Shown in pieces: positions 28,701-44,208 of a stretch of DNA of 64,000 nucleotides. A program made the translations under genes and the position numbers. Numbering within the stretch: position 1 is the first letter of the stretch; every line of letters starts with the position of its first letter. The notes under the pieces were generated by a model. The model searched no databases. It saw only the letters and a program-made list of their open reading frames with translations, and was not told the origin of the DNA. Source of the stretch: Megachile rotundata (taxonomy: Eukaryota; Arthropoda; Insecta; Hymenoptera; Megachilidae); contig NW_027473522.1 of assembly GCF_050947335.1 (NCBI RefSeq), positions 124,001 to 188,000 on the forward strand, given 5' to 3'.

Positions 28701-31659
28701 AATCTAACTCATATTCTTAGCCATATTATGCTTATATGATCGATAGAACGACAATTACTATACTCACTACTCTTATTATTATCAATCTAACTCATATTAT
28801 TAGCCATATTATGCTTATATGATCGATAGAACGACAATTACTATACTTATTACTCTTATTATTATCAATCTAACTCATATTATTAACCATATTATGCTAA
28901 TATGATCGATAGAACGACAATTACTATACTTATTACACTCACTATTATCAATCTAACTCATATTATTAACCATATTATGCAGATATGATCGATAGCACGA
29001 CATTTACTATACTTATTACTCGTAATATTATCAACCTAACTCATATTATTAGCCATATTATGCTTATATGATCGATAGAAAGACAATCACTATACTTATT
29101 ACTCTTATTATTATCTACCTAACTCGTATTATTAGCCATATTATGCTTATATTATCGATAGAACAACAATTACTATACTTATTACTCTTATTATTATAAA
29201 TCTAACTCATATTATTAGCCACATTATGCTTATATGATCGATAGAACGACAATTACTGTACTCATTACTCTTATTATTATCAATCTAACTCATATTATTA
29301 GCCATATTATGCTTAAATGATCGATAGAACGACAATTACTATACTTATTACTCTTATCATTATCGATCTAACTCATATTATTAGCCATATTATGCTTATA
29401 TGATCGATAGAACGACAATTACTATACTTATTACTCTTATTATTATGAATCTAACTCATATTATTAGACATATTATGCTTATATGATCGATAGAACTACA
29501 ATTACTATACTCATTACTCTTATCATTATCAATCCAACTCATATTATTACCCATATTATGCTCATATGATCGATAGAACGACAATTACTATACCTATTAC
29601 ACTCACTATTATCAATCTAACTCATATTATTAACCATATTATGCAGATATGATCGATAGCACGACATTTACTATATTTATTACGCTTATTATTATCAACC
29701 TAACTCATATTATTAGCCATATTATGCTTATATGATCGATAGAACGACAATTACTATACTTATTACTCTTATTATTATCAATCTAACTCATATTATTAGC
29801 CATATTGTGCTTATATGAGCGATAGAACGACAATTACTATATTTATCACACTCACTATTATCAATCTAACTCATATTATTGACCATATAATGCAGATATG
29901 ATCGTTAGGACGACAATTACTATACTCATTACTCTTATTATTATCAATCTAACTCATGCTATTAGCCATATTATGGTTATATGATCGATATAACGACAAT
30001 TACTATACTTATTACTCTTATTATTATCAATCTAACTGATATTATGAACCATATTATGCAGATATGATCGATAGAACGACAATTACTATATTTATTACTC
30101 TCATTATTATAAATCTAACTCATAGTATTAGCCATATTATGCTTATATGATCGATAGTACGACAATTACTATACTCATTGCTCTTATTATTATCAATCTA
30201 ACTCATATTATTAACCATATTATGCAATTATGATCGATAGAACGACAATTACTATACTTATTACACTTATTATTATCAATCTAACTCATATTATTAGCCA
30301 TATTATGCTAATATGATCGATAGAACGACAATAACTATACTCACTACTCTTATTACTATCAATCTAACTCATATTATTAGCCATATTATGCTTATATGAT
30401 CGATAGAACGACAATTACTATACTTATTACTCTTATTATTATCAATCTAACTCATATTATTAACCATATTATGCTAATATGATCGATAGAAAGACTATTA
30501 CTATACTTATTACACTCACTATTATCAATCTAACTCATATTATTAACCATATTATGCAGATACGATCGATAGCACGACATTTACTATACTTATTACTCGT
30601 AATATTATCAACCTAACTCATATTATTAGCCATATTATGCTTATATGATCGATAGAAAGACAATCACTATACTTATTACTCTTATTATTATCTACCTAAC
30701 TCATATTATTAGCCATATTATGCTTATATTATCGATAGAACGACAATTACTATACTTATTACTCTTATTATTATAAATCTAACTCATATTATTAGCCACA
30801 TTATGCTTATATGATCGATAGAACGACAATTACTGTACTCATTACTCTTATTATTATCAATCTAACTCATATTATTAGCCATATTATGCTTAAATGATCG
30901 ATAGAACGACAATTACTATACTTATTACTCTTATCATTATCGATCTAACTCATATTATTAGCCATATTATGCTTATATGATCGATAGAACGACAATTACT
31001 ATACTTATTACTCTTATTATTATGAATCTAACTCATATTATTAGACATATTATGCTTATATGATCGATAGAACTACAATTACTATACTCATTACTCTTAT
31101 CATTATCAATCCAACTCATATTATTACCCATATTATGCTCATATGATCGATAGAACGACAATTACTATACCTATTACACTCACTATTATCAATCTAACTC
31201 ATATTATTAACCATATTATGCAGATATGATCGATAGCACGACATTTACTATATATATTACGCTTATTATTATCAACCTAACTCATATTATTAGCCATATT
31301 ATGCTTATATGATCGATAGAACGACAATTACTATACTTATTACTCTTATTATTATCAATCTAACTCATATTATTAGCCATATTGTGCTTATATGAGCGAT
31401 AGAACGACAATTACTATATTTATTACACTCACTATTATCAATCTAACTCATATTATTGACCATATAATGCAGATATGATCGATAGAACGACAATTACTAT
31501 ACTCATTACTCTTATTATTATCAATCTAACTCATGCTATTAGCCATATTATGGTTATATGATCGATATAACGACAATTACTATACTTATTACTCTTATTA
31601 TTATCAATCTAACTGATATTATGAACCATATTATGCAGATATGATCGATAGAACGACAA

Positions 31660-31745
31660 TTACTATATTTATTACTCTCATTATTATAAATCTAACTCAT
31701 AGTATTAACCATATTATGCAGATATGATCGATAGCACGACATTTA
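31660..31745 (-). repeat. Chimeric monomer at a block junction
   Basis: This unit begins like the CTCATAGTATTAGCC monomers (compare near 27630, 30120 and 34850, which continue into GCTTATATG and GATAGTACG). It switches within the shared CCATATTATGC stretch to the GCAGATATG...GATAGCACG monomer. The junction reads CATAGTATTAACC, a combination I found only here. It looks like the product of an exchange between two non-equivalent monomers, joining the run from 31381 to the block that also starts at 24830 and 35288. Confidence 0.65.
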
Positions 31746-34700
31746 CTATACTTATTACTCGTATTATTATCAACCTAACTCATATTATTAGCCATATTAT
31801 GCTTATATGATCGATAGAAAGACAATCACTATACTTATTACTCTTATTATTATCTACCTAACTCATATTATTAGCCATATTATGCTTATATTATCGATAG
31901 AACGACAATTACTATACTTATTACTCTTATTCTTATAAATCTAACTCATATTATTAGCCATATTATACTTATATGATCGATAGAACGACAATTACTGTAC
32001 TCATTACTCTTATTATTATCAATCTAACTCATATTATTAGCCATATTATGCTTAAATGATCGATAGAACGACAATTACTATACTTATTACTCTTATTATT
32101 ATCTACCTAACTCATATTATTAGCCATATTATGCTTATATTATCGATAGAACGACAATTACTATACTTATTACGCTTATTATTATCAATCTAACTCATAT
32201 CATTAGCCATATTATGCTTATATGATCGATAGAACGAGAATTACTATACTCACTACTCTTAGTATTATCAATCTAACTCATATTATTAGCCATATTATGC
32301 GTATATTATCGATAGAACGACAATTACTATACTCACTGCTCTTATTATTATCAATCTAACTCATATTATTAGCCATATTATGCTTATATGATCGATAGAA
32401 CGACAATTACTATACTTATTACTCTTATTATTATCAATCTAACTCATATTATTAACCATATTATGCTAATATGATCGATAGAACGACAATTACTATACTA
32501 ATTACACTCACTATTATCAATCTAACTCATATTATTAACCATATTATGCAGATACGATCGATAGCACGACATTTACTATACTTATTACTCGTATTATCAT
32601 CAAGCTAACTCGTATTATTAGCCATATTATGCTTATATGATCGATAGAACGACAATTACTATACTCACTACTCTTATTACTATCAATCTAACTCATATTA
32701 TTAGCCATATTATGCTTATATGATCGATAGAACGACAATTACTATACTTATTACTCTTATTATTATCAATCTAACTCATATTATTAACCATATTATGCTT
32801 ATATGATCGATAGAACGACAATTATTGTACTTATTACTCTTATTATTATCAATCTAAGTCATATTATTAGCCATATTATGCTTATATGATCGATAGAACG
32901 ACAATCACTATACTTATTACTCTTATTATTATCAATCTAACTCATGTTATTAACCATATTATGCTAATATGATCGATAGAACGACAATTACTATACTTAT
33001 TACTCTTATTGTTATCAATCTAACTCATATTATTAACCATATTATGCTAATATGATCGATAGAACGACAATTACTATACTTATTACACTCACTATTATCA
33101 ATCTAACTCATATTATTAACCATATTATGCTTATATGATCGATAGAACGACAATTATTGTACTTATTACTCTTATCATTATCGATCTAACTCATATTATT
33201 AGCCATATTATGCTTATATGATCGATAGAACGACAATTATTGTACTTATTACTCTTATCATTATCGATCTAACTCATATTATTAGCCATATTATGCTTAT
33301 ATGATCGATAGAACGACAATTACTATACTTATTACTCTTATTGTTATCAATCTAACTCATATTCTTAGCCATATTATGCTTATATGATCGATAGAACGAC
33401 AATTACTATACTCACTACTCTTATTATTATCAATCTAACTCATATTATTAGCCATATTATGCTTATATGATCGATAGAACGACAATTACTATACTTATTA
33501 CTCTTATTATTATCAATCTAACTCATATTATTAACCATATTATGCTAATATGATCGATAGAACGACAATTACTATACTTATTACACTCACTGTTATCAAT
33601 CTAACTCATATTATTAACCATATTATGCAGATATGATCGATAGCACGACATATACTATACTTATTACTCGTAATATTATCAACCTAACTCATATTATTAG
33701 CCATATTATGCTTATATGATCGATAGAAAGACAATCACTATACTTATTACTCTTATTATTATCTACCTAACTCATATTATTAGCCATATTATGCTTATAT
33801 TATCGATAGAACGACAATTACTATACTTATTACTCTTATTATTATAAATCTAACTCATATTATTAGCCACATTATGCTTATATGATCGATAGAACGACAA
33901 TTACTGTACTCATTACTCTTATTATTATCAATCTAACTCATATTATTAGCCATATTATGCTTAAATGATCGATAGAACGACAATTACTATACTTATTACT
34001 CTTATCATTATCGATCTAACTCATATTATTAGCCATATTATGCTTATATGATCGATAGAACGACAATTACTATACTTATTTCTCTTATTATTATGAATCT
34101 AACTCATATTATTAGACATATTATGCTTATATGATCGATGGAACTACAATTACTATACTCATTACTGTTATCATTATCAATCCAACTCATATTATTACCC
34201 ATATTATGCTCATATGATCGATAAAACGACAATTACTATACCTATTACACTCACTATTATCAATCTAACTCATATTATTAACCATATTATGCAGATATGA
34301 TCGATAGCACGACATTTACTATATTTATTACGCTTATTATTATCAACCTAACTCATATTATTAGCCATATTATGCTTATATGATCGATAGAACGACAATT
34401 ACTATACTTATTACTCTTATTATTATAAATCTAACTCATATTATTAGCCATATTATGCTTATATTATCGATAGAACGACAATTACTATACTTATTACTCT
34501 TATTATTATCAATCTAACTCATATTATTAGCCATATTGTGCTTATATGAGCGATAGAACGACAATTACTATATTTATTACACTCACTATTATCAATCTAA
34601 CTCATATTATTGACCATATAATGCAGATATGATCGATAGAACGACAATTACTATACTCATTACTCTTATTATTGTCAATCTAACTCATGCTATTAGCCAT

Positions 34701-35905
34701 ATTATGGTTATATGATCGATATAACGACAATTACTATACTTATTACTCTTATTATTATCAATCTAACTGATATTATGAACTATATTATGCAGATATGATC
34801 GATAGAACGACAATTACTATATTTATTACTCTCATTATTATAAATCTAACTCATAGTATTAGCCATATTATGCTTATATGATCGATAGTACGACAATTAC
34901 TATACTCATTGCTCTTATTATTATCAATCTAACTCATATTATTAACCATATTATGCAATTATGATCGATAGAACGACAATTACTATACTTATTACACTTA
35001 TTATTATCAATCTAACTCATATTATTAGCCATATTATGCTTATATGATCGATAGAACGACAATTACTATACTCACTACTCTTATTACTATCAATCTAACT
35101 CATATTATTAGCCATATTATGCTTATATGATCGATAGAACGACAATTACTATACTTATTACTCTTATTATTATCAATCTAACTCATATTATTAACCATAT
35201 TATGCTAATGTGATCGAGAGAAAGACTATTACTATACTTATTACACTCACTATTATCAATCTAACTCATATTATTAACCATATTATGCAGATATGATCGA
35301 TAGCACGACATTTACTATACTTATTACTCGTATTATTATCAACCTAACTCATATTATTAGCCATATTATGCTTATATGATCGATAGAAAGACAATCACTA
35401 TACTTATTACTCTTATTATTATCTACCTAACTCATATTATTAGCCATATTATGCTTATATTATCGATAGAACGACAATTACTATACTTATTACTCTTATT
35501 CTTATAAATCTAACTCATATTATTAGCCATATTATACTTATATGATCGATAGAACGACAATTACTGTACTCATTACTCTTATTATTATCAATCTAACTCA
35601 TATTATTAGCCATATTATGCTTAAATGATCGATAGAACGACAATTACTATACTTATTACTCTTATTATTATCTACCTAACTCATATTATTAGCCATATTA
35701 TGCTTATATTATCGATAGAACGACAATTACTATACTTATTACGCTTATTATTATCAATCTAACTCATATTATTAGCCATATTATGCTTATATGATCGATA
35801 GAACGAGAATTACTATACTCACTACTCTTAGTATTATCAATCTAACTCATATTATTAGCCATATTATGCGTATATTATCGATAGAACGACAATTACTATA
35901 CTCAC

Positions 35906-37065
35906 TGCTCTTATTATTATCAATCTAACTCATATTATTAGCCATATTATGCTTATATGATCGATAGAACGACAATTACTATACTCACAACTCTTAGTAT
36001 TATCAATCTAACTCATATTATTAGCCATATTATGCGTATATTATCGATAGAACGACAATTACTATACTTATTACTCTTATTATTATCAATCTAACTCATA
36101 TTATTGACCATATTATGCAGATATGATCGATAGAACGACAATTACTATACTTATTACTCTTATTATTATCAATCTAAGTCATATTATTAGCCATATTATG
36201 CTTATATGATCGATAGAACGACAATCACTATACTTATTACTCTTATTATTATCAATCTAACTCATGTTATTAACCATATTATGCTAATATGATCGATAGA
36301 ACGACAATTATTGTACTTATTACTCTTATCATTATCGATCTAACTCATATTATTAGCCATATTATGCTTATATGATAGATAGAACGACAATTATTGTACT
36401 TATTACTCTTATCATTATCGATCTAACTCATATTATTAGCCATATTATGCTTATATTATCGATAGAACTACAATTACTATACTTATTACTGTTATTATTA
36501 TGAATCTAACTCATATTATTAGACATATTATGCTTATATGATCGATAGAACTACAATTACTATACTCATTACTCTTATCATTATCAATCCAACTCATATT
36601 ATTACCCATATTATGCTCATATGATCGATAGAACGACAATTACTATACTTATTACACTCACTATTATCAATCTAACTCATATTATTAACCATATTATGCA
36701 GATATGATCGATAGCACGACACTTACTATATTTATTACGCTTATTATTATCAACCTAACTAATATTATTAGCCATATTATGCTTATATGATCGATAGAAC
36801 GACAATTACTATACTCACTGCTCTTATTATTATCAATCTAACTCATATTATTAGCCATATTATGCTTATATGATCGATAGAACGACAATTACTATACTTA
36901 TTACGCTTATTATTATCAATCTAACTCATATTATTAGCCATATTATGCTTATATGATCGATAGAACGACAATTACTGTACTCATTACTCTTATTATTATC
37001 AATCTAACTCATATTATTAGCCATATTATGCTTAAATGATCGATAGAACGACAATTACTATACTT
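35906..37065 (-). repeat. 34-monomer offset duplication, copy 1
   Basis: The stretch matches about 38728-39887 at 2822 bp (34 x 83). Shared rare markers are ATACTCACAACTC at 35981 and 38803, GATAGATAGAACG (GATCGATAG changed to GATAGATAG) near 36374 and 39196, CGACACTTACTATATT near 36717 and 39539, and AACCTAACTAATATT near 36760 and 39582. The copy ends where TTATTATTATC in this copy faces TTATCATTATCGATC in the other. Left and right edges are approximate. Confidence 0.78.
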
Positions 37066-38727
37066 ATTACTCTTATTATTATCAATCTAACTCATATTAT
37101 TGACCATATTATGCAGATATGATCGATAGAACGACAATTACTATACTTATTACTCTTATTATTATCAATCTAAGTCATATTATTACCCATATTATGCTCA
37201 TATGATCGATAGAACGACAATTACTATACCTATTACACTCACTATTATCAATCTAACTCATATTATTAACCATATTATGCAGATATGATCGATAGCACGA
37301 CATTTACTATATTTATTACGCTTATTATTATCAACCTAACTCATATTATTAGCCATATTATGCTTATATGATCGATAGAACGACAATTACTATACTTATT
37401 ACTCTTATTATTATAAATCTAACTCATATTATTAGCCATATTATGCTTATATTATCGATAGAACGACAATTACTATACTTATTACTCTTATTATTATCAA
37501 TCTAACTCATATTATTAGCCATATTGTGCTTATATGAGCGATAGAACGACAATTACTATATTTATTACACTCACTATTATCAATCTAACTCATATTATTG
37601 ACCATATTATGCAGATATGATCGATAGAACGACAATTACTATACTCATTACTCTTATTATTATCAATCTAACTCATGCTATTAGCCATATTATGGTTATA
37701 TGATCGATATAACGACAATTACTATACTTATTACTCTTATTATTAACAATCTAACTGATATTATTAACCATATTATGCAGATATGATCGATAGAACGACA
37801 ATTACTATATTTATTACTCTTATTATTATAAATCTAACTCATAGTATTAGCCATATTATGCTTATATGATCGATAGTACGACAATTACTATACTCATTGG
37901 TCTTATTATTATCAATCTAACTCATATTATTAACCATATTATGCAATTATGATCGAAAGAACGACAATTACTATACTCACTACTCTTATTATTATCAATC
38001 TAACTCATATTATTAGCCATATTATGCTTATATGATCGATAGAACGACAATTACTATACTCACTACTCTTATTACTATCAATCTAACTCATATTATTAGC
38101 CATATTGGGCTTATATGATCGATAGAACGACAATTACTATACTTATTACTCTTATTATTATCAATCTAACTCATATTATTAACCATATTATGCTAATATG
38201 ATCGATAGAACGACAATTACTATACTTATTACACTCACTATTATCAATCTAACTCATATTATTAACCATATTATGCAGATATGATCGATAGCACGACATT
38301 TACTATACTTATTACTCGTATTATTATCAACCTAACTCATATTATTAGCCATATTATGCTTATATGATCGATAGAAAGACAATCACTATACTTATTACTC
38401 TTATTATTATCTACCTAACTCATATTATTAGCCATATTATGCTTATATTATCGATAGAACGACAATTACTATACTTATTACTCTTATTCTTATAAATCTA
38501 ACTCATATTATTAGCCATATTATACTTATATGATCGATAGAACGACAATTACTGTACTCATTACTCTTATTATTATCAATCTAACTCATATTATTAGCCA
38601 TATTATGCTTAAATGATCGATAGAACGACAATTACTATACTTATTACTCTTATTATTATCTACCTAACTCATATTATTAGCCATATTATGCTTATATTAT
38701 CGATAGAACGACAATTACTATACTTAT

Positions 38728-39887
38728 TACGCTTATTATTATCAATCTAACTCATATTATTAGCCATATTATGCTTATATGATCGATAGAACGACAATTA
38801 CTATACTCACAACTCTTAGTATTATCAATCTAACTCATATTATTAGCCATATTATGCGTATATTATCGATAGAACGACAATTACTATACTTATTACTCTT
38901 ATTATTATCAATCTAACTCATATTATTGACCATATTATGCAGATATGATCGATAGAACGACAATTACTATACTTATTACTCTTATTATTATCAATCTAAG
39001 TCATATTATTAGCCATATTATGCTTATATGATCGATAGAACGACAATCACTATACTTATTACTCTTATTATTATCAATCTAACTCATGTTATTAACCATA
39101 TTATGCTAATATGATCGATAGAACGACAATTATTGTACTTATTACTCTTATCATTATCGATCTAACTCATATTATTAGCCATATTATGCTTATATGATAG
39201 ATAGAACGACAATTATTGTACTTATTACTCTTATCATTATCGATCTAACTCATATTATTAGCCATATTATGCTTATATTATCGATAGAACTACAATTACT
39301 ATACTTATTACTGTTATTATTATGAATCTAACTCATATTATTAGACATATTATGCTTATATGATCGATAGAACTACAATTACTATACTCATTACTCTTAT
39401 CATTATCAATCCAACTCATATTATTACCCATATTATGCTCATATGATCGATAGAACGACAATTACTATACTTATTACACTCACTATTATCAATCTAACTC
39501 ATATTATTAACCATATTATGCAGATATGATCGATAGCACGACACTTACTATATTTATTACGCTTATTATTATCAACCTAACTAATATTATTAGCCATATT
39601 ATGCTTATATGATCGATAGAACGACAATTACTATACTCACTGCTCTTATTATTATCAATCTAACTCATATTATTAGCCATATTATGCTTATATGATCGAT
39701 AGAACGACAATTACTATACTTATTACGCTTATTATTATCAATCTAACTCATATTATTAGCCATATTATGCTTATATGATCGATAGAACGACAATTACTGT
39801 ACTCATTACTCTTATTATTATCAATCTAACTCATATTATTAGCATATTATGCTTAAATGATCGATAGAACGACAATTACTATACTTA
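38728..39887 (-). repeat. 34-monomer offset duplication, copy 2
   Basis: This is the second copy of 35906-37065. It remains in exact register until about 39843, where one C of AGCCATATT is missing. That is the first of a series of indels that continues to the gap at 44109. The coincidence of the end of the duplicated block with the start of the indel series suggests that a contig or read boundary lies close to 39.84 kb. Confidence 0.75.
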
Positions 39888-42800
39888 TTACTCTTATCAT
39901 TATCGATCTAACTCATATTATTAGCCATATTATGCTTATATGATCGATAGAACGACAATTACTATACTTATTACTCTTATATTATCAATCTAACTCATAT
40001 TATTGACCATAGTTATGCAGATATGATCGATAGAACGACAATTACTATACTTATTACTCTTATTATTTATAAATCTAACTCATAGTATTAGCCATATTAT
40101 GCTTATATGATCGATAGTACGACAATTACTATACTCATTGCTCTTATTATTATCAATCTAACTCATATTATTACCATATTATGCAATTATGATCGAAAGA
40201 ACGACAATTACTATACTCACTACTCTTATTATTATCAATCTAACTCATATTATTTAGCCATATTATGCTTATATGATCGATAGAACGACAATTACTATAC
40301 TCACTACTCTTATTACTATCAATCTAACTCATATTATTAGCCATATTATGCTTATATGATCGATAGGAACGACAATTACTATACTTATTACTCTTATTAT
40401 TATCAATCTAACTCATATTATTAACCATATTATGCTAATATGATCGATAGAACGACAATTACTATACTTATTACACTCACTATTATCAATCTAACTCATA
40501 TTATTAACCATATTATGCAGATATGATCGATAGCACGACATTTACTATACTTATTACTCGTATTATTATCAACCTAACTCATATTATTAGCCATATTATG
40601 CTTATATGATCGATAGAAAGACAATCACTATACTTATTACTCTTATTATTATCTTCCTAATCATATTATTAGCCATATTATGCTTATATTATCGATAGAA
40701 CGACAATTACTATACTTATTACTCTTATTCTTATAAATCTAACTCATATTATTAGCCATATTATACTTATATGATCGATAGAACGACAATTACTGTACTC
40801 ATTACTCTTATTATTATCAATCTAACTCATATTATTAGCCATATTATGCTTAAATGATCGATAGAACGACAATTACTATACTTATTACTCTTATTATTAT
40901 CTACCTAACTCATATTATTAGCCATATTATGCTTATATTATCGATAGAACGACAATTACTATACTTATTACGCTTATTATTATCAATCTAACTCATATTA
41001 TTAGCCATATTATGCTTATATGATCGATAGAACGACAATTACTATACTCACTGCTCTTATTATTATCAATCTAACTCATATTATTAGCCATATTATGCTT
41101 ATATGATCGATAGAACGACAATTACTATACTTATTACTCTTATTATTATCAATCTAACTCATATTATTAACCATATTATGCTAATATGATCGATAGAACG
41201 ACAATTACTATACTAATTACACTCACTATTATCAATCTAACTCATATTATTAACCATATTATGCAGATATGATCGATAGCACGACATTTACTATACTTAT
41301 TACTCGTATTATTATCAAGCTAACTCATATTATTAGCCATATTATGCGTATATTATCGATAGAACGACAATTACTATACTTATTACTCTTATTATTATCA
41401 ATCTAACTCATATTATTGACCATATTATGCAGATATGATCGATAGAACGACAATTACTATACTTATTACTCTTATTATTATCAATCTAAGTCATATTATT
41501 AGCCATATTATGCTTATATGATCGATAGAACGACAATCACTATACTTATTACTCTTATTATTATCAATCTAACTCATGTTATTAACCATATTATGCTAAT
41601 ATGATCGATAGAACGACAATTACTATACTTATTACTCTTATTGTTATCAATCTAACTCATATTATTAACCATATTATGCTAATATGATCGATAGAACGAC
41701 AATTACTATACTTAATTACACTCACTATTATCAATCTAATTCATATTATTAACCATATTATGCTTATATGATCGATAGAACGACAATTATTGTACTTATT
41801 ACTCTTATCATTATCGATCTAACTCATATTATTAGCCATATTATGCTTATATGATCGATAGAACGACAATTATTGTACTTATTACTCTTATCATTATCGA
41901 TCTAACTCATATTATTAACCATGTTATGCTTATATTATCGATAGAACTACTATTACTATACTTATTACTGTTATTATTATGAATCTAACTCATATTATTA
42001 GACATATTATGCTTATATGATCGATAGAACTACAATTACTATACTCATTACTCTTATCATTATCAATCCAACTCATATTATTACCCATATTATGCTCATA
42101 TGATCGATAGAACGACAATTACTATACTTATTACACTCACTATTATCAATCTAACTCATATTATTAACCATATTATGCAGATATGATCGATAGCACGACA
42201 TTTACTATATTTATTACGCTTATTATAATCAACCTAACTCATATTATTAGCCATATTATGCTTATATGATCTATAGAACGACAATTACTATACTTATTAC
42301 TCTTATTGTTATCAATCTAACTCATATTATTAGCCATATTATGCTTATATGATCGATAGAACGACAATTACTATACTCACTGCTCTTATTATTATCAATC
42401 TAACTCATATTATTAGCCATATTATGCTTATATGATCGATAGAACGACAATTACTATACTTATTACGCTTATTATTATCAATCTAACTCATATTATTAGC
42501 CATATTATGCTTATATGATCGATAGAACGACAATTACTGTACTCATTACTCTTATTATTATCAATCTAACTCATATTATTAGCCATATTATGCTTAAATG
42601 ATCGATAGAACGACAATTACTATACTTATTACTCTTATCATTATCGATCTAACTCATATTATTAGCCATATTATGCTTATATGATCGATAGAACGACAAT
42701 TACTATACTTATTACTCTTATTATTATCAATCTAACTCATATTATTGACCATATTATGCAGATATGATCGATAGAACGACAATTACTATACTTATTACTC

Positions 42801-44108
42801 TTATTATTATCAATCTAAGTCATATTATTACCCGATATTATGCTCATATGATCGATAGAACGACAATTACTATACCTATTACACTCACTATTATCAATCT
42901 AACTCATATTATTAACCATATTATGCAGATATGATCGATAGCACGACATTTACTATATTTATTACGCTTATTATTATCAACCTAACTCATATTATTAGCC
43001 ATATTATGCTTATATGATCGATAGAACGACAATTTACTATACTTATTACTCTTATTATTATAAATCTAACTCATATTATTAGCCATATTATGCTTATATT
43101 ATCGATAGAACGACAATTACTATACTTATTACTCTTATTATTATCAATCTAACTCATATTATTAGCCATATTGTGCTTATATGAGCGATAGAACGACAAT
43201 TACTATATTTATTACACTCACTATTATCAATCTAACTCATATTATTGACCATATTATGCAGATATGATCGATAGAACGACAATTACTATACTCATTACTC
43301 TTATTATTATCAATCTAACTCATGCTATTAGCCATATTATGGTTATATGATCGATATAACGACAATTACTATACTTATTACTCTTATTATTAACAATCTA
43401 ACTGATATTATTAACCATATTATGCAGATATGATCGATAGAACGACAATTACTATATTTATTACTCTTATTATTATAAATCTAACTCATAGTATTAGCCA
43501 TATTATGCTTATATGATCGATAGTACGACAATTACTATACTCATTGCTCTTATTATTATCAATCTAACTCATATTATTAACCATATTATGCAATTATGAT
43601 CGAAAGAACGACAATTACTATACTTATTACACTTATTATTATCAATCTAACTCATATTATTAGCCATATTATGCTTATATGATCGATAGAACGACAATTA
43701 CCTATACTCACTACTCTTATTACTATCAATCTAACTCATATTATTAGCCATATTATGCTTATATGATCGATAGAACGACAATTACTATACTATTACTCTT
43801 ATTATTATCAATCTAACTCATATTATTAACCATATTATGCTAATATGATCGATAGAACGACAATTACTATACTTATTACACTCACTATTATCAATCTAAG
43901 TCATATTATTAACCATATTATGCAGATATGATCGATAGCACGACATTTACTATACTTATTACTCGTATTATTATCAACCTAACTCATATTATTAGCCATA
44001 TTATGCTTATATGATCGATAGAAAGACAATCACTATACTTATTACTCTTATTATTATCTTCCTAACTCATATTATTAGCCATATTATGCTTATATTATCG
44101 ATAGAACG
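39843..44108 (-). other. Indel-rich part of the array before the gap
   Basis: Thirteen single-base departures from the 83 bp register are visible, at about 39844 (-1), 39980 (-1), 40011 (+1), 40066 (+1), 40172 (-1), 40253 (+1), 40364 (+1), 40656 (-1), 41714 (+1), 42834 (+1), 43034 (+1), 43702 (+1) and 43790 (-1). Their sum, +3, agrees with the shift between unit starts at 37528 and 44088. Examples are GATAGGAACG, CAATTTACT, TTATTTAGCC and CTAATCATATT. The 30 kb to the left has none. I read this as unpolished sequence near a contig end. Confidence 0.85.
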
Positions 44109-44208
44109 NNNNNNNNNNNNNNNNNNNNNNNNNNNNNNNNNNNNNNNNNNNNNNNNNNNNNNNNNNNNNNNNNNNNNNNNNNNNNNNNNNNNNNNNNNNN
44201 NNNNNNNN
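44109..44208. other. Assembly gap, 100 N
   Basis: Exactly 100 N. The satellite has the same orientation on both sides. Unit starts at 44088 before it and (by extrapolation) 44207 after it are 119 bp apart, which is 83 + 36. The 100 bp length therefore does not preserve the register and is a placeholder. If the array is continuous and free of indels, the missing length should be 64 bp plus a multiple of 83. Confidence 0.99.

Larger units (their letters stand above)
9781..44108 (-). repeat. Satellite array segment 2, 83 bp monomer, - orientation
   Basis: About 414 head-to-tail copies of the same 83 bp monomer as segment 1, reverse-complemented. Written on the + strand each unit begins GCTTATATGATCG and ends CCATATTAT. 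Unit starts keep an exact 83 bp register from 9806 to at least 37528 (334 x 83) and on to about 39842. The part from 39843 to 44108 has 13 single-base indels, net +3. Stop codons and the 83 bp period exclude coding on either strand. Variants form large repeated blocks (67-, 38-, 29- and 34-monomer offsets). No transposon, gene or unique sequence is visible anywhere in these 34 kb. A structural heterochromatin role is inferred. Confidence 0.98.
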
